The notes under the pieces are model-generated. The model saw only the letters and a list, made by a program, of their open reading frames with translations. It did no database searches and had not been told where the DNA came from. A program made the position numbers and the translations under genes. This document shows positions 36,665 to 44,296 of a stretch of 44,296 bases of DNA, in pieces. Origin of the DNA: Bacilli bacterium (GTDB lineage Bacteria; Bacillota_I; Bacilli_A; RF39; UBA660); assembly GCA_017622175.1 (NCBI GenBank), contig JAGARQ010000017.1:1-44296 (forward strand). Direction: 5' to 3'. Position 1 is the stretch's first letter; every line of letters starts with the position of its first letter.

Positions 36665-36692
36665 AAGTAGTCCTAATTTTTTAGGGCTACTT
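36665..36692 (+). terminator. Intercistronic hairpin between dnaK and dnaJ
   Basis: AAGTAGTCCTAA, loop TTTT, TTAGGGCTACTT: 12 bp with one wobble. Only CCTTT follows, so it may reduce readthrough into dnaJ or protect the upstream mRNA end rather than terminate fully. Confidence 0.6.
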
Positions 36693-36725
36693 CCTTTAAA
36701 TATTAAATGTAAGGAAGTGAACTAG

Positions 36726-37892
36726 ATGAGTAATGCTGATTCTACAAAAAGAGATTATTACGAAGTCTTAGGTGTAGATAAAAATGCAAGCGAAGCAGAA
36801 ATTAAAAGTGCTTTCCGTAAAAAAGCAAAAGAGTTTCACCCAGACTTAAATAAAGATAATCCTGATGCAGAAGCAAAATTTAAAGAAGCTCAAGAAGCAT
36901 ACTCAGTATTATCTGATGAAAGCAAGAAAAAAATGTATGACCAGTATGGGCATGCTGGAGTAGGTAATAGTGGTGCAGGAGCTTCAGGGTTCGGTGGCTT
37001 TAACGGTGGCGGCTTCAGTGGAAGTGGTTTCGGATTCGATGATATTTTTGAAACAATCTTCGGAGGTGGAGCAGGCTTTGGAGGTGGCTTCCAAAATTAT
37101 GGTGAAGACCCTCGTTCACGTGTAAGACGTGGAAGTGATGCACTAATGAGAATGTCAGTTGAATTTGAAGAAGCAATCTATGGAACAGAAAAAAAATTCA
37201 ATTTAGATGTTGTAGAAGAATGTGACGAATGTCATGGACGTGGCGGTTTTGATGCTGAAAAATGTTCTACATGTCATGGTAGTGGAACTATCACGACTCA
37301 ACAAAATACAATTCTAGGTTCATTTATGTCTAAGACAACATGTCCTGACTGCGGTGGGCTTGGAAAAACATATAAACGTAAATGTACTGAATGTAATGGA
37401 AAAGGAAGAATAAAACGTAATAAAAAAATTACAATCAATATTCCTGCTGGTATTAATACCGGTGATAGATTACGCGTAAGTGGTAAAGGTAACCCAGGAC
37501 AAAACGGTGGAGATAACGGTGATTTATATATCGAATTTATCGTAGGTAATCACGACTTCTACATTAGAGATGAAGACGATATTTACTTAGAAGTACCACT
37601 AACAATCACAGAAGCAACTCTAGGTTGTAAAAAAACAATTCCAACACTGTATGGAAATGTAAAATTAAATGTTGCTGCTGGTACAGATAGTGGAGATAAA
37701 CAACGTATTAAAGGAAAAGGTGTAGATAACGAATATCATAAAACTAAAGGTGATATGTATGTTATATTTAAAGTAATTACACCAAAGAAATTATCTCGTG
37801 CAGAAAAACAATTATTTGAAAAATTAGATAAAACTTTAGAAGATGACAGTGTTATCAAAAAATTCAATAAATTTACAGAAAAGAACGATTAA
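36726..37892 (+). CDS. dnaJ: Chaperone DnaJ (Hsp40)
   Basis: Delivers clients to DnaK and stimulates its ATPase. The 388-residue type I protein has the J domain with HPD (YYEVLGVDKNASEAEIKSAFRKKAKEFHPD), a Gly/Phe-rich region (about 75-125), four CxxCxGxG zinc motifs (CDECHGRG, CSTCHGSG, CPDCGGLG, CTECNGKG) and C-terminal substrate domains. GGAAGTGAAC precedes the ATG. It ends the heat-shock operon. Confidence 0.98.
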   Translation: MSNADSTKRDYYEVLGVDKNASEAEIKSAFRKKAKEFHPDLNKDNPDAEAKFKEAQEAYSVLSDESKKKMYDQYGHAGVGNSGAGASGFGGFNGGGFSGSGFGFDDIFETIFGGGAGFGGGFQNYGEDPRSRVRRGSDALMRMSVEFEEAIYGTEKKFNLDVVEECDECHGRGGFDAEKCSTCHGSGTITTQQNTILGSFMSKTTCPDCGGLGKTYKRKCTECNGKGRIKRNKKITINIPAGINTGDRLRVSGKGNPGQNGGDNGDLYIEFIVGNHDFYIRDEDDIYLEVPLTITEATLGCKKTIPTLYGNVKLNVAAGTDSGDKQRIKGKGVDNEYHKTKGDMYVIFKVITPKKLSRAEKQLFEKLDKTLEDDSVIKKFNKFTEKND

Positions 37893-37909
37893 AAATTCGC
37901 TCTTTTTTT
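37879..37909 (+). terminator. Intrinsic terminator after dnaJ
   Basis: AAAAGA-A-CGA pairs with TCG-C-TCTTTT around a loop holding the stop codon, then seven T residues. A further small inverted repeat, GTTGC-ATCT-GCAAC, follows at 37910-37923 without a T-run. Confidence 0.8.
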
Positions 37910-37943
37910 GTTGCATCTGCAACACAATAAAATTACATCCTCT

Positions 37944-37951
37944 GATATAAT
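37944..37951 (+). promoter_or_regulatory. Extended -10 element before thyA
   Basis: TG-A-TATAAT (hexamer 37946-37951), 45 bases before the thyA ATG; the -35 is poor. Confidence 0.55.
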
Positions 37952-37995
37952 TAAAACAGACTAGTCAGAACAAAATAAAAAACAGGAGGAATAAA

Positions 37996-39033
37996 ATGAC
38001 AAAAGGAGACAAATTAACCAAGAAAATATTTGAAAGAATATTAGAAGATGGTTGTATGGACAAAAATCCAAGACCACATTATGAAGATGAATACGTTGGA
38101 GCAGTATATGACCCAGATACAAACACAATAATAACTGCTGATAACGAGGTAATAGAACTACAACCTAATCAAACTGCACATCCACAAAAAGATAAGGTTG
38201 TAATATGGACACCAGCACATACTTTAAGTGTAAATGATGGAGTTGAGTGTTCATACGATTTATCAAAAGGAGAAAGTCCACTAATAACCTTAAGACCAAT
38301 AGCAGCAAAAGCATCTATTGCAGAAATATTATGGATTTATCAAAGAGAAAGTAACGACTTAGTTGAATTTGATGAATTACTTGGAAAAAACACTTGGGAA
38401 CAAGATCATAAGATAAATAACTGGTGGGATGAATGGGCGCTACGCGATGAAAACGGAGAATATATTTTAAATGAAAAAGGTCATCCTCACATTGGAAGCA
38501 CCTATGGAGAAGTAGTAAGAAAACATAATTTAGTAAAAAAACGATTAAAAGAAATGAAAGAAAATCCAGATGGAAGACGACATATTATAAGTTTATGGCA
38601 AGATGATGATTATGATTTACCTCACGGGTTAAAACCATGTGCCTTTATGACAGTATGGAACGTAAGACATGGAAAAGACGGAAAAGATTATCTAGATATG
38701 ACATTAGTTCAACGCTCTAGTGACTTTGCAACAGCTGGATGTATAAATCAAGTACAATACTCAGTGCTATTAATGCTATTTGCACGTCATTTAGACCTGA
38801 CTCCAGGAATATTCACTTGGAAACCCATTAATGTTCAAATCTATGATAGACATATAGAACAAGTAAAAGAAATGTTAGGAAGGGATTCAGTAGATTGTGC
38901 ACCATATATAGAATTAAATCCAGAGAAGACTGATTTTTATGACTTCACACCAGAAGATATAAAAATCAAAGAATATCCTCTTCAAAAGATTAAAACTAAA
39001 AACCCACAATTACCATTCCCGTTAGGTATTTAA
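37996..39033 (+). CDS. thyA: Thymidylate synthase (ThyA)
   Basis: Makes dTMP from dUMP using methylene-tetrahydrofolate. The 345-residue protein has the catalytic-Cys region LPHGLKPCAFMTVWNV, RRHIISLWQ with the phosphate-binding arginines, QRSSDFATAGCINQVQYS and the C-terminal LPFPLGI. It is longer than the E. coli form, with an insertion in the first half like the Lactobacillus-type enzymes. CAGGAGGAAT precedes the ATG. folA follows after one base, the usual pairing since ThyA oxidises the folate that FolA reduces. Confidence 0.97.
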   Translation: MTKGDKLTKKIFERILEDGCMDKNPRPHYEDEYVGAVYDPDTNTIITADNEVIELQPNQTAHPQKDKVVIWTPAHTLSVNDGVECSYDLSKGESPLITLRPIAAKASIAEILWIYQRESNDLVEFDELLGKNTWEQDHKINNWWDEWALRDENGEYILNEKGHPHIGSTYGEVVRKHNLVKKRLKEMKENPDGRRHIISLWQDDDYDLPHGLKPCAFMTVWNVRHGKDGKDYLDMTLVQRSSDFATAGCINQVQYSVLLMLFARHLDLTPGIFTWKPINVQIYDRHIEQVKEMLGRDSVDCAPYIELNPEKTDFYDFTPEDIKIKEYPLQKIKTKNPQLPFPLGI

Positions 39034-39034
39034 T

Positions 39035-39520
39035 ATGAAAAATATAACAATGATAGCCGCAGTAGGGCAAAATAGAGAATTAGGAAAAGATAATAAATTA
39101 TTATGGCATTTACCAGAAGATCTAAAATTCTTCAAAGAACAAACAATGGGTAAACCTCTTGTTATGGGCAAAAGAACATTAGATTCACTTCCAAGATTAT
39201 TACCGGGAAGAAAGCATCTTGTTTTAACACATCAAGAATTAGAACCGAATGATCAAATAATAGTATTTCATAGCATTGAATCACTAATGGAATACATAGA
39301 GACATTAGATCAAGAGGTGATGGTTATAGGTGGAGCCCAAATCTATAAACAAATGTTAGATTTATCTGATAAAATGTTATTAACAGAAGTAGCTGCTCAA
39401 ACAGAAGCAGATGTCTATTTCCCTGAATTTAATTATAATGATTGGAATTGTGAAGAACTATGTCATCATCAAGAAGGAGATATTAAATATAAACACCTTG
39501 TTTACACAAGAAAAAAATAA
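39035..39520 (+). CDS. folA: Dihydrofolate reductase
   Basis: NADPH-dependent reduction of dihydrofolate to tetrahydrofolate. The 161-residue protein has MIAAVGQNRELGKDNKLLWHLPEDLKFFK, GKPLVMGKRTLDSLPRLLPGRKHLVLT, MVIGGAQIYKQ and the TEVAAQTEADVYFPEF end. The start codon lies one base after the thyA stop with only a weak AGGT site inside thyA, so translation probably depends on coupling. No aberrant resistance-type insertion is seen. Confidence 0.96.
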   Translation: MKNITMIAAVGQNRELGKDNKLLWHLPEDLKFFKEQTMGKPLVMGKRTLDSLPRLLPGRKHLVLTHQELEPNDQIIVFHSIESLMEYIETLDQEVMVIGGAQIYKQMLDLSDKMLLTEVAAQTEADVYFPEFNYNDWNCEELCHHQEGDIKYKHLVYTRKK

Positions 39521-39542
39521 AGAGCCATTAGGTTCTTTTTTA
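39519..39542 (+). terminator. Intrinsic terminator after folA
   Basis: AAAGAGCC, loop ATTA, GGTTCTTT (one wobble) and T-run, overlapping the folA stop. Confidence 0.87.
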
Positions 39543-39571
39543 TATACAATAAACAATATTTTTGATAAAAT
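39543..39571 (+). promoter_or_regulatory. Promoter of the DUF975 gene
   Basis: TATACA (39543-39548), 17-bp spacer, TGA-TAAAAT (hexamer 39566-39571), overlapping the folA terminator. Confidence 0.6.
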
Positions 39572-39594
39572 GAAAATAATAAGGAGGATAAACA

Positions 39595-40218
39595 ATGACT
39601 AGAAGCGAAATAAAAACATGGGCAAAAGAAAAAATTAAAGGTAATATGTGGACTGTATTAGGTGCTATATTAATTGCTAATTTAATTGGCAGTATAACAT
39701 CTTCAGTAACCGTAGAAAATGAAGGTATAGCCTTAGTAATAACTATTGGTGGTGGAATACTTGCTTATTTTATGGAAGTTGGTCTAATAAGATATATGAC
39801 TAATTTTGTAAAAGGAAAAGAAACATCTTTTGAATTGTTATTTTCTAAGTTTAAAGACTGGAAACAAATAGTAATTACTTACTTGCACCAATTTGCTATT
39901 ATCTTTTTATGGACATTATTATTTATAGTACCAGGTATTATAAAAGGGTATGCTTATGCACTAGTTGCATATATTATAGCTGATGATTCTAATATTTCAT
40001 CAAAAGATGCACTGAAATTAAGTGAAGAAATGATGAAAGGCCATAAAGGAGAATTATTTGTTTTAGGACTAAGTTTCATTGGTTGGCATTTACTTGCAAT
40101 ATTAACACTAGGTATCCTAGAAATTTGGATTATGCCATATCAACAAACAGCAACAACAAAGTTCTTGCTTAACATCAAAGAAAACTACAAAAAAACAAAA
40201 GAAATTGAAGTTATTTAA
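39595..40218 (+). CDS. DUF975 family membrane protein
   Basis: A 207-residue membrane protein. It starts with the DUF975 pattern SEIKTWAKEKIKGNMWTVLGAILI, has about five membrane segments, and contains the family-like LLFIVPGIIKGYAYALVAYIIADD and ALKLSEEMMKGHKGELFVLGLSFIGW. The family is common in Firmicutes and its role is not established. AAGGAGG precedes the ATG and it forms its own unit. Confidence 0.85.
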   Translation: MTRSEIKTWAKEKIKGNMWTVLGAILIANLIGSITSSVTVENEGIALVITIGGGILAYFMEVGLIRYMTNFVKGKETSFELLFSKFKDWKQIVITYLHQFAIIFLWTLLFIVPGIIKGYAYALVAYIIADDSNISSKDALKLSEEMMKGHKGELFVLGLSFIGWHLLAILTLGILEIWIMPYQQTATTKFLLNIKENYKKTKEIEVI

Positions 40219-40221
40219 ATT

Positions 40222-40249
40222 AAAAGATAGTTATAAGACTATCTTTTTA
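40222..40249 (+). terminator. Intrinsic terminator after the DUF975 gene
   Basis: AAAGATAGT pairs with ACTATCTTT across a six-base loop, then T-run. Confidence 0.88.
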
Positions 40250-40271
40250 TGTCAAATAAAAAAACGATTGC

Positions 40272-40301
40272 TTGACTGCAAATAAATAAGTAGTGTATAT
40301 T
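40272..40301 (+). promoter_or_regulatory. Promoter of the sortase gene
   Basis: TTGACT (40272-40277), 18-bp spacer, TATATT (40296-40301). A TATAAT-like ATATAATA near 40306 is a less likely -10 because it adjoins the ribosome site. Confidence 0.55.
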
Positions 40302-40325
40302 CTAAATATAATAGGGTGATTATAT

Positions 40326-41144
40326 ATGAACAAAATGAAACCAAACACAAATATCAAAAAGAAAAGAAAAAAAGAATTTGATACATTAAAAGCATTTTTT
40401 ATTTTTTTAGGAGTATTTGCATTAATTTTAAGTGCTTTTTCTATATACGATTGGTATCAAGAAAAAAACTATGAAGTACCAGGAGTAGAAGAGTTAAAAA
40501 ACAAAAAAGAAGAAATTGGTTATAGTGACAAAGATGATAATGAACAATTCTTAATAGATGCTCCATATGTTAATAATTTACCAAATGTAAGAAATCAATA
40601 TGGTAATAATGATATTCAAGCAAAATTAGAAATACCAGGTCTAGAAATAGATACTTACGTTACAAGAACAGTTAATAATGAATATTATTTAGATCACAGT
40701 ATATACAAACAAAAAGATGGAATTGGATATCCATTTATCGACTATAGAAATGTTGATTTAAAAAATGCCAAACAAATTAATATATATGGTCATAATTCAC
40801 AAGTAGAGTCTTTACATGACAAGTTAGAACTAATTAACTTAAGAGCATACTTAGATAAAAACTTCTTTGATAATTATAAGTATATGTATTTAAGCATTGA
40901 CGATGGAAAATATAAATATCGAGTAGAAGCAGTAAAGATTGTAACTGCAGCTGATCCAGAACATATGAAAGTAATTTTCTTTAGTGATGCAGATTTTGTT
41001 AATCATACAAGAAAACTATATCAAAATACAACATATATTAGAGAGGATACAAAAGTATCAAAAGATGATAAATTATTGATATTACAAATATGTAATTATA
41101 ATCCACAAAATTCATACCTAATTATAATTGGTAAACAAGTATAA
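40326..41144 (+). CDS. Class B-like sortase, catalytic arginine apparently replaced
   Basis: Sortases cleave a sorting signal and attach surface proteins to the cell wall or polymerise pilins. The 272-residue protein has an N-terminal basic segment, one membrane anchor (about 21-42), and a sortase fold: LEIPGLEIDTYVTR, FIDYRN, INIYGHNSQ with the catalytic His156, and LLILQICNYN with Cys256. Odd: the usual LSTC is LQIC, and by position the catalytic Arg eight residues after Cys is Tyr264 (NSYLIIIGK). Either Arg sits elsewhere in the fold or the enzyme is altered. A likely substrate, ending in IPNTG, is encoded two genes downstream. GGGTGATT precedes the ATG. Confidence 0.82.
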   Translation: MNKMKPNTNIKKKRKKEFDTLKAFFIFLGVFALILSAFSIYDWYQEKNYEVPGVEELKNKKEEIGYSDKDDNEQFLIDAPYVNNLPNVRNQYGNNDIQAKLEIPGLEIDTYVTRTVNNEYYLDHSIYKQKDGIGYPFIDYRNVDLKNAKQINIYGHNSQVESLHDKLELINLRAYLDKNFFDNYKYMYLSIDDGKYKYRVEAVKIVTAADPEHMKVIFFSDADFVNHTRKLYQNTTYIREDTKVSKDDKLLILQICNYNPQNSYLIIIGKQV

Positions 41145-41192
41145 AAAACAAGAAAGTTTTGTAATGAAAACTTGCTTGTTTTTCTTTTTTGT
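41145..41192 (+). terminator. Intrinsic terminator after the sortase gene
   Basis: Two stacked stems, AAACAAG/CTTGTTT outside and AGTTTT/AAAACT inside, separated by a small internal loop, then T-rich sequence. Confidence 0.85.
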
Positions 41193-41235
41193 GGTTAAAT
41201 CATATTATAAGAATATAAAATAGGAGAGTAATGAT

Positions 41236-41586
41236 ATGGCATATGGAATAACAAGTGAATCACAATTAATTGATATCTATACAATTATGGATGGAATCAA
41301 CAAATATCGTACAGCTATAGAAGATTTTGTAACATGCGGAAAAAAAGTAATAACAGCGAGCGAAATTTGTTCAGCAGATGCAATGTCAGTAGACAACGAT
41401 ACATTACAATATCCAATTGAATCACTAGGAACAGAAATACAAGCATTAAAAGATCAATTAAATGCTATTGCAGATGAAGTTCTTTTTGAAGCTCAATTAG
41501 TACGTCAATCACAATATAATGAATTACTTGAATATCAAAGACAACAAGCTTTGTTACAACAACAGCAACAAGGACAAAATCCATAG
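41236..41586 (+). CDS. Small helical protein paired with the large IPNTG surface protein
   Basis: A 116-residue protein, predicted mostly helical, with two Cys in the middle (about 34 and 45) and a Gln-rich end (QQALLQQQQQGQNP). No signal peptide or membrane segment. Size, helical nature and the tight spacing (ten bases) before a large secreted protein are reminiscent of the small helical partners of WXG100/LXG systems; there is no WXG motif, so this is a guess. AGGAGAGT precedes the ATG. Confidence 0.7.
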   Translation: MAYGITSESQLIDIYTIMDGINKYRTAIEDFVTCGKKVITASEICSADAMSVDNDTLQYPIESLGTEIQALKDQLNAIADEVLFEAQLVRQSQYNELLEYQRQQALLQQQQQGQNP

Positions 41587-41596
41587 GAGGTAGAAG

Positions 41597-44296
41597 ATGG
41601 CAAAATTAAAATACAATGAAACTTTAGTTAATAATGCAATCGATGAACTTGGTGCTGCTAGTAATCAATTAATTAATACAGAAGATGATATGCGTTCTGC
41701 ATTAACAATTATTGCCAATGCCCAAGGAATTCATCATGTTCATACAGATACGCTATTCAATACACTTGGATTTCCTGCAGCATGTCAAGAGATGATTGAA
41801 GAAACAATTACAAGTATAAAAAATAGAGCAACAGAAATAGAAGCATATAACAAAGAATATGAAAATGCTTCATTCTTAGAAAAACTTGGTTCAACAGCAG
41901 GATTATTCTTAACAAAAATTTGTGAAGGTTTTGCATCAGCTGGAGAACAAATAGTTGATGGTTTTGCATCAGTGCTAGGAATGGGAGTTGGATTAGTTTC
42001 TAAAGATGCTCAAAATAGTATCGCTAACTTTATTAAAAAAGACCATGTTGGTGATTATTTTAATAATTTATATGATACTAGTCTAAAAAGTATGGTTATA
42101 AAAAGTTGGGCCTCAGAAAAAGGCTTAGCTTGTAATATATTTAAGGGTGTCGGTACCGGGCTTGGATATGCCGCTGCATTAGCAGCTGGAGGAGCAATTT
42201 CTGGAGGTTTATCAACTGGAACAATGATAGGTGCAAAAATGGGAGCCGCTACTTTGATGTCATCACTTCCGGCAGCAGCTACTATTGCTGGAGTTGCTGG
42301 TATTGGAGCTGGAACTCAAGCCGGATTAAAAGGTGGTCTTGATTATAATGACGCCTTCTGCTACGGAATCAAATATGGAGCAATTCAAGCAGGAACAACT
42401 GTTGTATTCTCCCTTGCCTTCAAAGCTTTATCAAAAGGATGGAATTTATTAAAATCAAAAATAAAAGGAACACCAAACTCTACAAGTTTAACTGTTGTCA
42501 ACAATAATGGAACAATAGGTGGTGCAGGAACAACTCCGGGAGGAACACCTCCAGGTGGAACTCCATCAGGAGGAGCCGGAACTGCTGCAGCACCAAAAAC
42601 TGGTTATACATTTAAAAGCAGTTATACAGCAGGTAATGGAAAAGCCTATACTTGTTTAGATGATGTATGGGATGATGTTGTTGGTGGTAACCTTTCTAAA
42701 TCTCAACTACGAGATATTATTAAAAATACAGTTGGAATTGACGATAGTGGAATTGGACATACATTTATGTCTGATGCCATTAACGTAATGAAGGGTAAAG
42801 TACCAACTACTCCATCATGGAGAACACTTGCACAACAAATGGCTGGAACAGCTGATGAAACAATGGCAGCAGCAACAGGAAATATGGCTGGAACTGGAAC
42901 AGGTACCGGTTCTTCAATGGCAGGTACTGTTGGAGATGATATGTTTACATCATCTGGCTCATCAAGTTCACAAGTTGCACAAGATTTAGTAGAATCAACA
43001 ACTCAAACTGGAGCTGGAACAACACAAGATGTTATTGAAGCAGCTGCAGGAGCCGGAGCAGATGATATGGCAGCTGCCTCAGCAAGAGATCAATTAAATT
43101 CAATCAGAAATAGTATGAATAAAATGGGTGAAAACCTAATTAAAGATCAAAATGCTTTAACAGCAGCTCAAACTGCTTTAGACGATGCTATTGCTAGTGG
43201 AGCAGACGATGCAACAATAGCATCATTAAAGAAAGCTGTAGAAAAAGCTCAAACAACATATAACGGACAATATCAAAGACTATTAGCAAAACAACAACAA
43301 TACGTCGATTTAACCAAAGGTGGACAATTCGATGCTGTAGGAACAGAAAAATACAAATTAATAGTTGGAGATGATGTAGTAGCTGGACCAAATTCAGTAG
43401 ATGGAAATATTACTACATTAAGAGCAGGAACAACAACTGCAAATGGAACCGTTGAATATCGCCCAAATTGGACAAACGCAACAGCTAAAGCAGAAGGTCA
43501 AATAAATGCTCGTGAGTTTGCAAAACTATTAGATGACCAATATGGTCCAGTAGTTCCAACTCCAACAGCACCACCAACAGCTTTAGCAACAATTGGGCCA
43601 ACTGCCTTAGCAACTCTTGCTCCATCAATAGTACCAACATCTCCTGGAACGGCACTAGCAACAATTGGCCCAACAGGTCTAGCAACAATTCCGCCAAAAG
43701 GACCAACAGCACTTGTGCCAACAACACCACCAGGACCAATTGCAACAATTGTACCATCAATAGTGCCAACTGTAACAGTTGTGCCAACTATTGCGCCTCC
43801 AATTACACCAGTAAAAGGAGATACAATTATCTTTGGTGTTGTTGAACCAAAAGAAATTGTTCCAACACCATCAATTACAATTATTCCTGGAACAGTTGAA
43901 CCAGTAACAACACCACCAATAATTACGACACCACCTGTTATAACAACACCACCGGTAATAACAACTCCGCCGGTAATAACAACTCCACCAGTTATAACAA
44001 CACCGCCAATAATTACGACACCACCAGTAGTAATAACAACACCACCACCGGTAATAACAACACCGCCAATTGTTACTACAGCCCCACCAGTAATTACAAC
44101 AACCCCACCAATCGATCAAGAATATGTTCCAATTCCAAATACAGGAATCGGAGGAAGCAGAAGTTCAAGAGGATTTGGCGTTGCTCCAGCAGTTGCTGGT
44201 GCAGTAGCGGGTATTGCTGGAATAGTAGGTGGAAGTCTACTTAGAAGTGGAACACGAGATTATAGAGAAAAAGAAGAAGAGGAAAGTGAGGAGTAA
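41597..44296 (+). CDS. Large surface protein with helical N-terminus, Pro/Thr repeat stalk and IPNTG cell-wall sorting signal
   Basis: An 899-residue protein, with its stop at the last base of the window. Residues 1-100 are helical (NETLVNNAIDELGAASNQLI, ITSIKNRATEIEAYNKEYEN) and lack a signal peptide. Residues about 105-290 contain Gly/Ala-rich hydrophobic stretches (GVGTGLGYAAALAAGGAISGG). A Gly/Thr linker, a mixed domain, an Ala-rich coiled coil (about 495-575) and a small domain follow. Then come ALATIGPT-type repeats and about ten TTPPVI repeats, IPNTG at 846-850, a Gly/Ala-rich hydrophobic segment and a charged tail. The end is a classical sortase signal. AGGAGG precedes the ATG. No family assigned to the N-terminal part. 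Confidence 0.85.
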   Translation: MAKLKYNETLVNNAIDELGAASNQLINTEDDMRSALTIIANAQGIHHVHTDTLFNTLGFPAACQEMIEETITSIKNRATEIEAYNKEYENASFLEKLGSTAGLFLTKICEGFASAGEQIVDGFASVLGMGVGLVSKDAQNSIANFIKKDHVGDYFNNLYDTSLKSMVIKSWASEKGLACNIFKGVGTGLGYAAALAAGGAISGGLSTGTMIGAKMGAATLMSSLPAAATIAGVAGIGAGTQAGLKGGLDYNDAFCYGIKYGAIQAGTTVVFSLAFKALSKGWNLLKSKIKGTPNSTSLTVVNNNGTIGGAGTTPGGTPPGGTPSGGAGTAAAPKTGYTFKSSYTAGNGKAYTCLDDVWDDVVGGNLSKSQLRDIIKNTVGIDDSGIGHTFMSDAINVMKGKVPTTPSWRTLAQQMAGTADETMAAATGNMAGTGTGTGSSMAGTVGDDMFTSSGSSSSQVAQDLVESTTQTGAGTTQDVIEAAAGAGADDMAAASARDQLNSIRNSMNKMGENLIKDQNALTAAQTALDDAIASGADDATIASLKKAVEKAQTTYNGQYQRLLAKQQQYVDLTKGGQFDAVGTEKYKLIVGDDVVAGPNSVDGNITTLRAGTTTANGTVEYRPNWTNATAKAEGQINAREFAKLLDDQYGPVVPTPTAPPTALATIGPTALATLAPSIVPTSPGTALATIGPTGLATIPPKGPTALVPTTPPGPIATIVPSIVPTVTVVPTIAPPITPVKGDTIIFGVVEPKEIVPTPSITIIPGTVEPVTTPPIITTPPVITTPPVITTPPVITTPPVITTPPIITTPPVVITTPPPVITTPPIVTTAPPVITTTPPIDQEYVPIPNTGIGGSRSSRGFGVAPAVAGAVAGIAGIVGGSLLRSGTRDYREKEEEESEE
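43901..44111 (+). repeat. 18-base coding repeats (TTPPVI) in the stalk of the surface protein
   Basis: About ten tandem units of 18 bases encode TTPPVI or close variants; synonymous changes between units show they are not perfectly recent copies. Such stalks project domains through the cell wall. A less regular set of ALATIGPT repeats lies just upstream (43570-43700). Confidence 0.9.
44132..44146 (+). other. IPNTG sortase recognition motif codons
   Basis: Codons for Ile846-Pro-Asn-Thr-Gly850, followed by a hydrophobic segment (GVAPAVAGAVAGIAGIVGG) and a basic then acidic tail: the tripartite cell-wall sorting signal. Confidence 0.85.

Noticed and set aside
37910-37923. GTTGC-ATCT-GCAAC inverted repeat after dnaJ as a second terminator or operator
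   Set aside because: Only five base pairs and no T-run; too short to support a call.
43901-44111. CRISPR-like regular repeats
   Set aside because: The 18-base units are in frame within the surface protein and encode TTPPVI; there are no unique spacers.
43194-44119. Minus-strand open frames rich in Leu or in Trp, Tyr and Cys opposite the surface protein
   Set aside because: Mirror images of repetitive Pro/Thr and Ala/Thr coding sequence, without ribosome sites.

Overview
The window reads as chromosomal DNA of an AT-rich, low-GC Gram-positive bacterium of the Bacilli type, probably an uncultivated host-associated lineage near Erysipelotrichales, RF39 or the Mollicutes. The reasons are: Firmicutes-type DnaB and HrcA/CIRCE, the YlbD-YlbE-YlbF-RsmD block, ParE/ParC, a CBS-type Mn pyrophosphatase, strong AGGAGG ribosome sites, extended -10 promoters, and dense packing with intrinsic terminators that often overlap stop codons. 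Tryptophan is always TGG and TGA is a rare stop, so the standard bacterial code applies. The lineage itself is inference.

Layout: (1) 1-3801: 3' part of tgt, a YqfQ-like gene on the minus strand, and a pilC-pilD pair of type IV pilus type. (2) 3869-9933: dnaB, an HD-domain protein, and an operon of Mn-pyrophosphatase, PopT-like DUF368 transporter, UppP and a ZIP metal transporter, i.e. undecaprenyl phosphate recycling plus pyrophosphate removal. (3) 9946-11572: a membrane-anchored surface protein whose last 40 or so codons form a GC-rich, NNC/NNT-codon island followed by a strong hairpin. This looks like the variable region of a diversity-generating retroelement (DGR) target; no reverse transcriptase lies in the window. 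(4) 11650-16538: phosphohexomutase, HelD behind a possible attenuator, and a SpoVB/MurJ-like flippase on the minus strand. (5) 16752-23758: an acidic single-pass membrane protein, a membrane-anchored unknown, mtaB, recD2, a small membrane protein and a two-TM unknown. (6) 23897-28898: parE, an unknown gene, parC. (7) 28992-33064: a CDP-alcohol phosphatidyltransferase, ylbD-ylbE-ylbF-rsmD, and a prepilin-like adhesin with glycine-rich and beta-trefoil parts. (8) 33103-37909: hrcA-grpE-dnaK-dnaJ with two CIRCE operators; GrpE carries an unusual Cys/His-rich N-terminus. (9) 37996-40218: thyA-folA and a DUF975 protein. (10) 40326-44296: a class B-like sortase lacking the expected catalytic arginine, then a small helical protein and an 899-residue surface protein ending in an IPNTG sortase signal.

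Housekeeping functions (replication, topology, tRNA and rRNA modification, chaperones, thymidylate synthesis, envelope lipid cycle) dominate. The accessory signal lies in three surface systems: the DGR-like protein, the pilin-like lectin adhesin (likely processed by PilD), and the sortase/IPNTG locus. I found no tRNA, rRNA, CRISPR array, insertion sequence or prophage, and no gene-free stretch longer than 300 bases.
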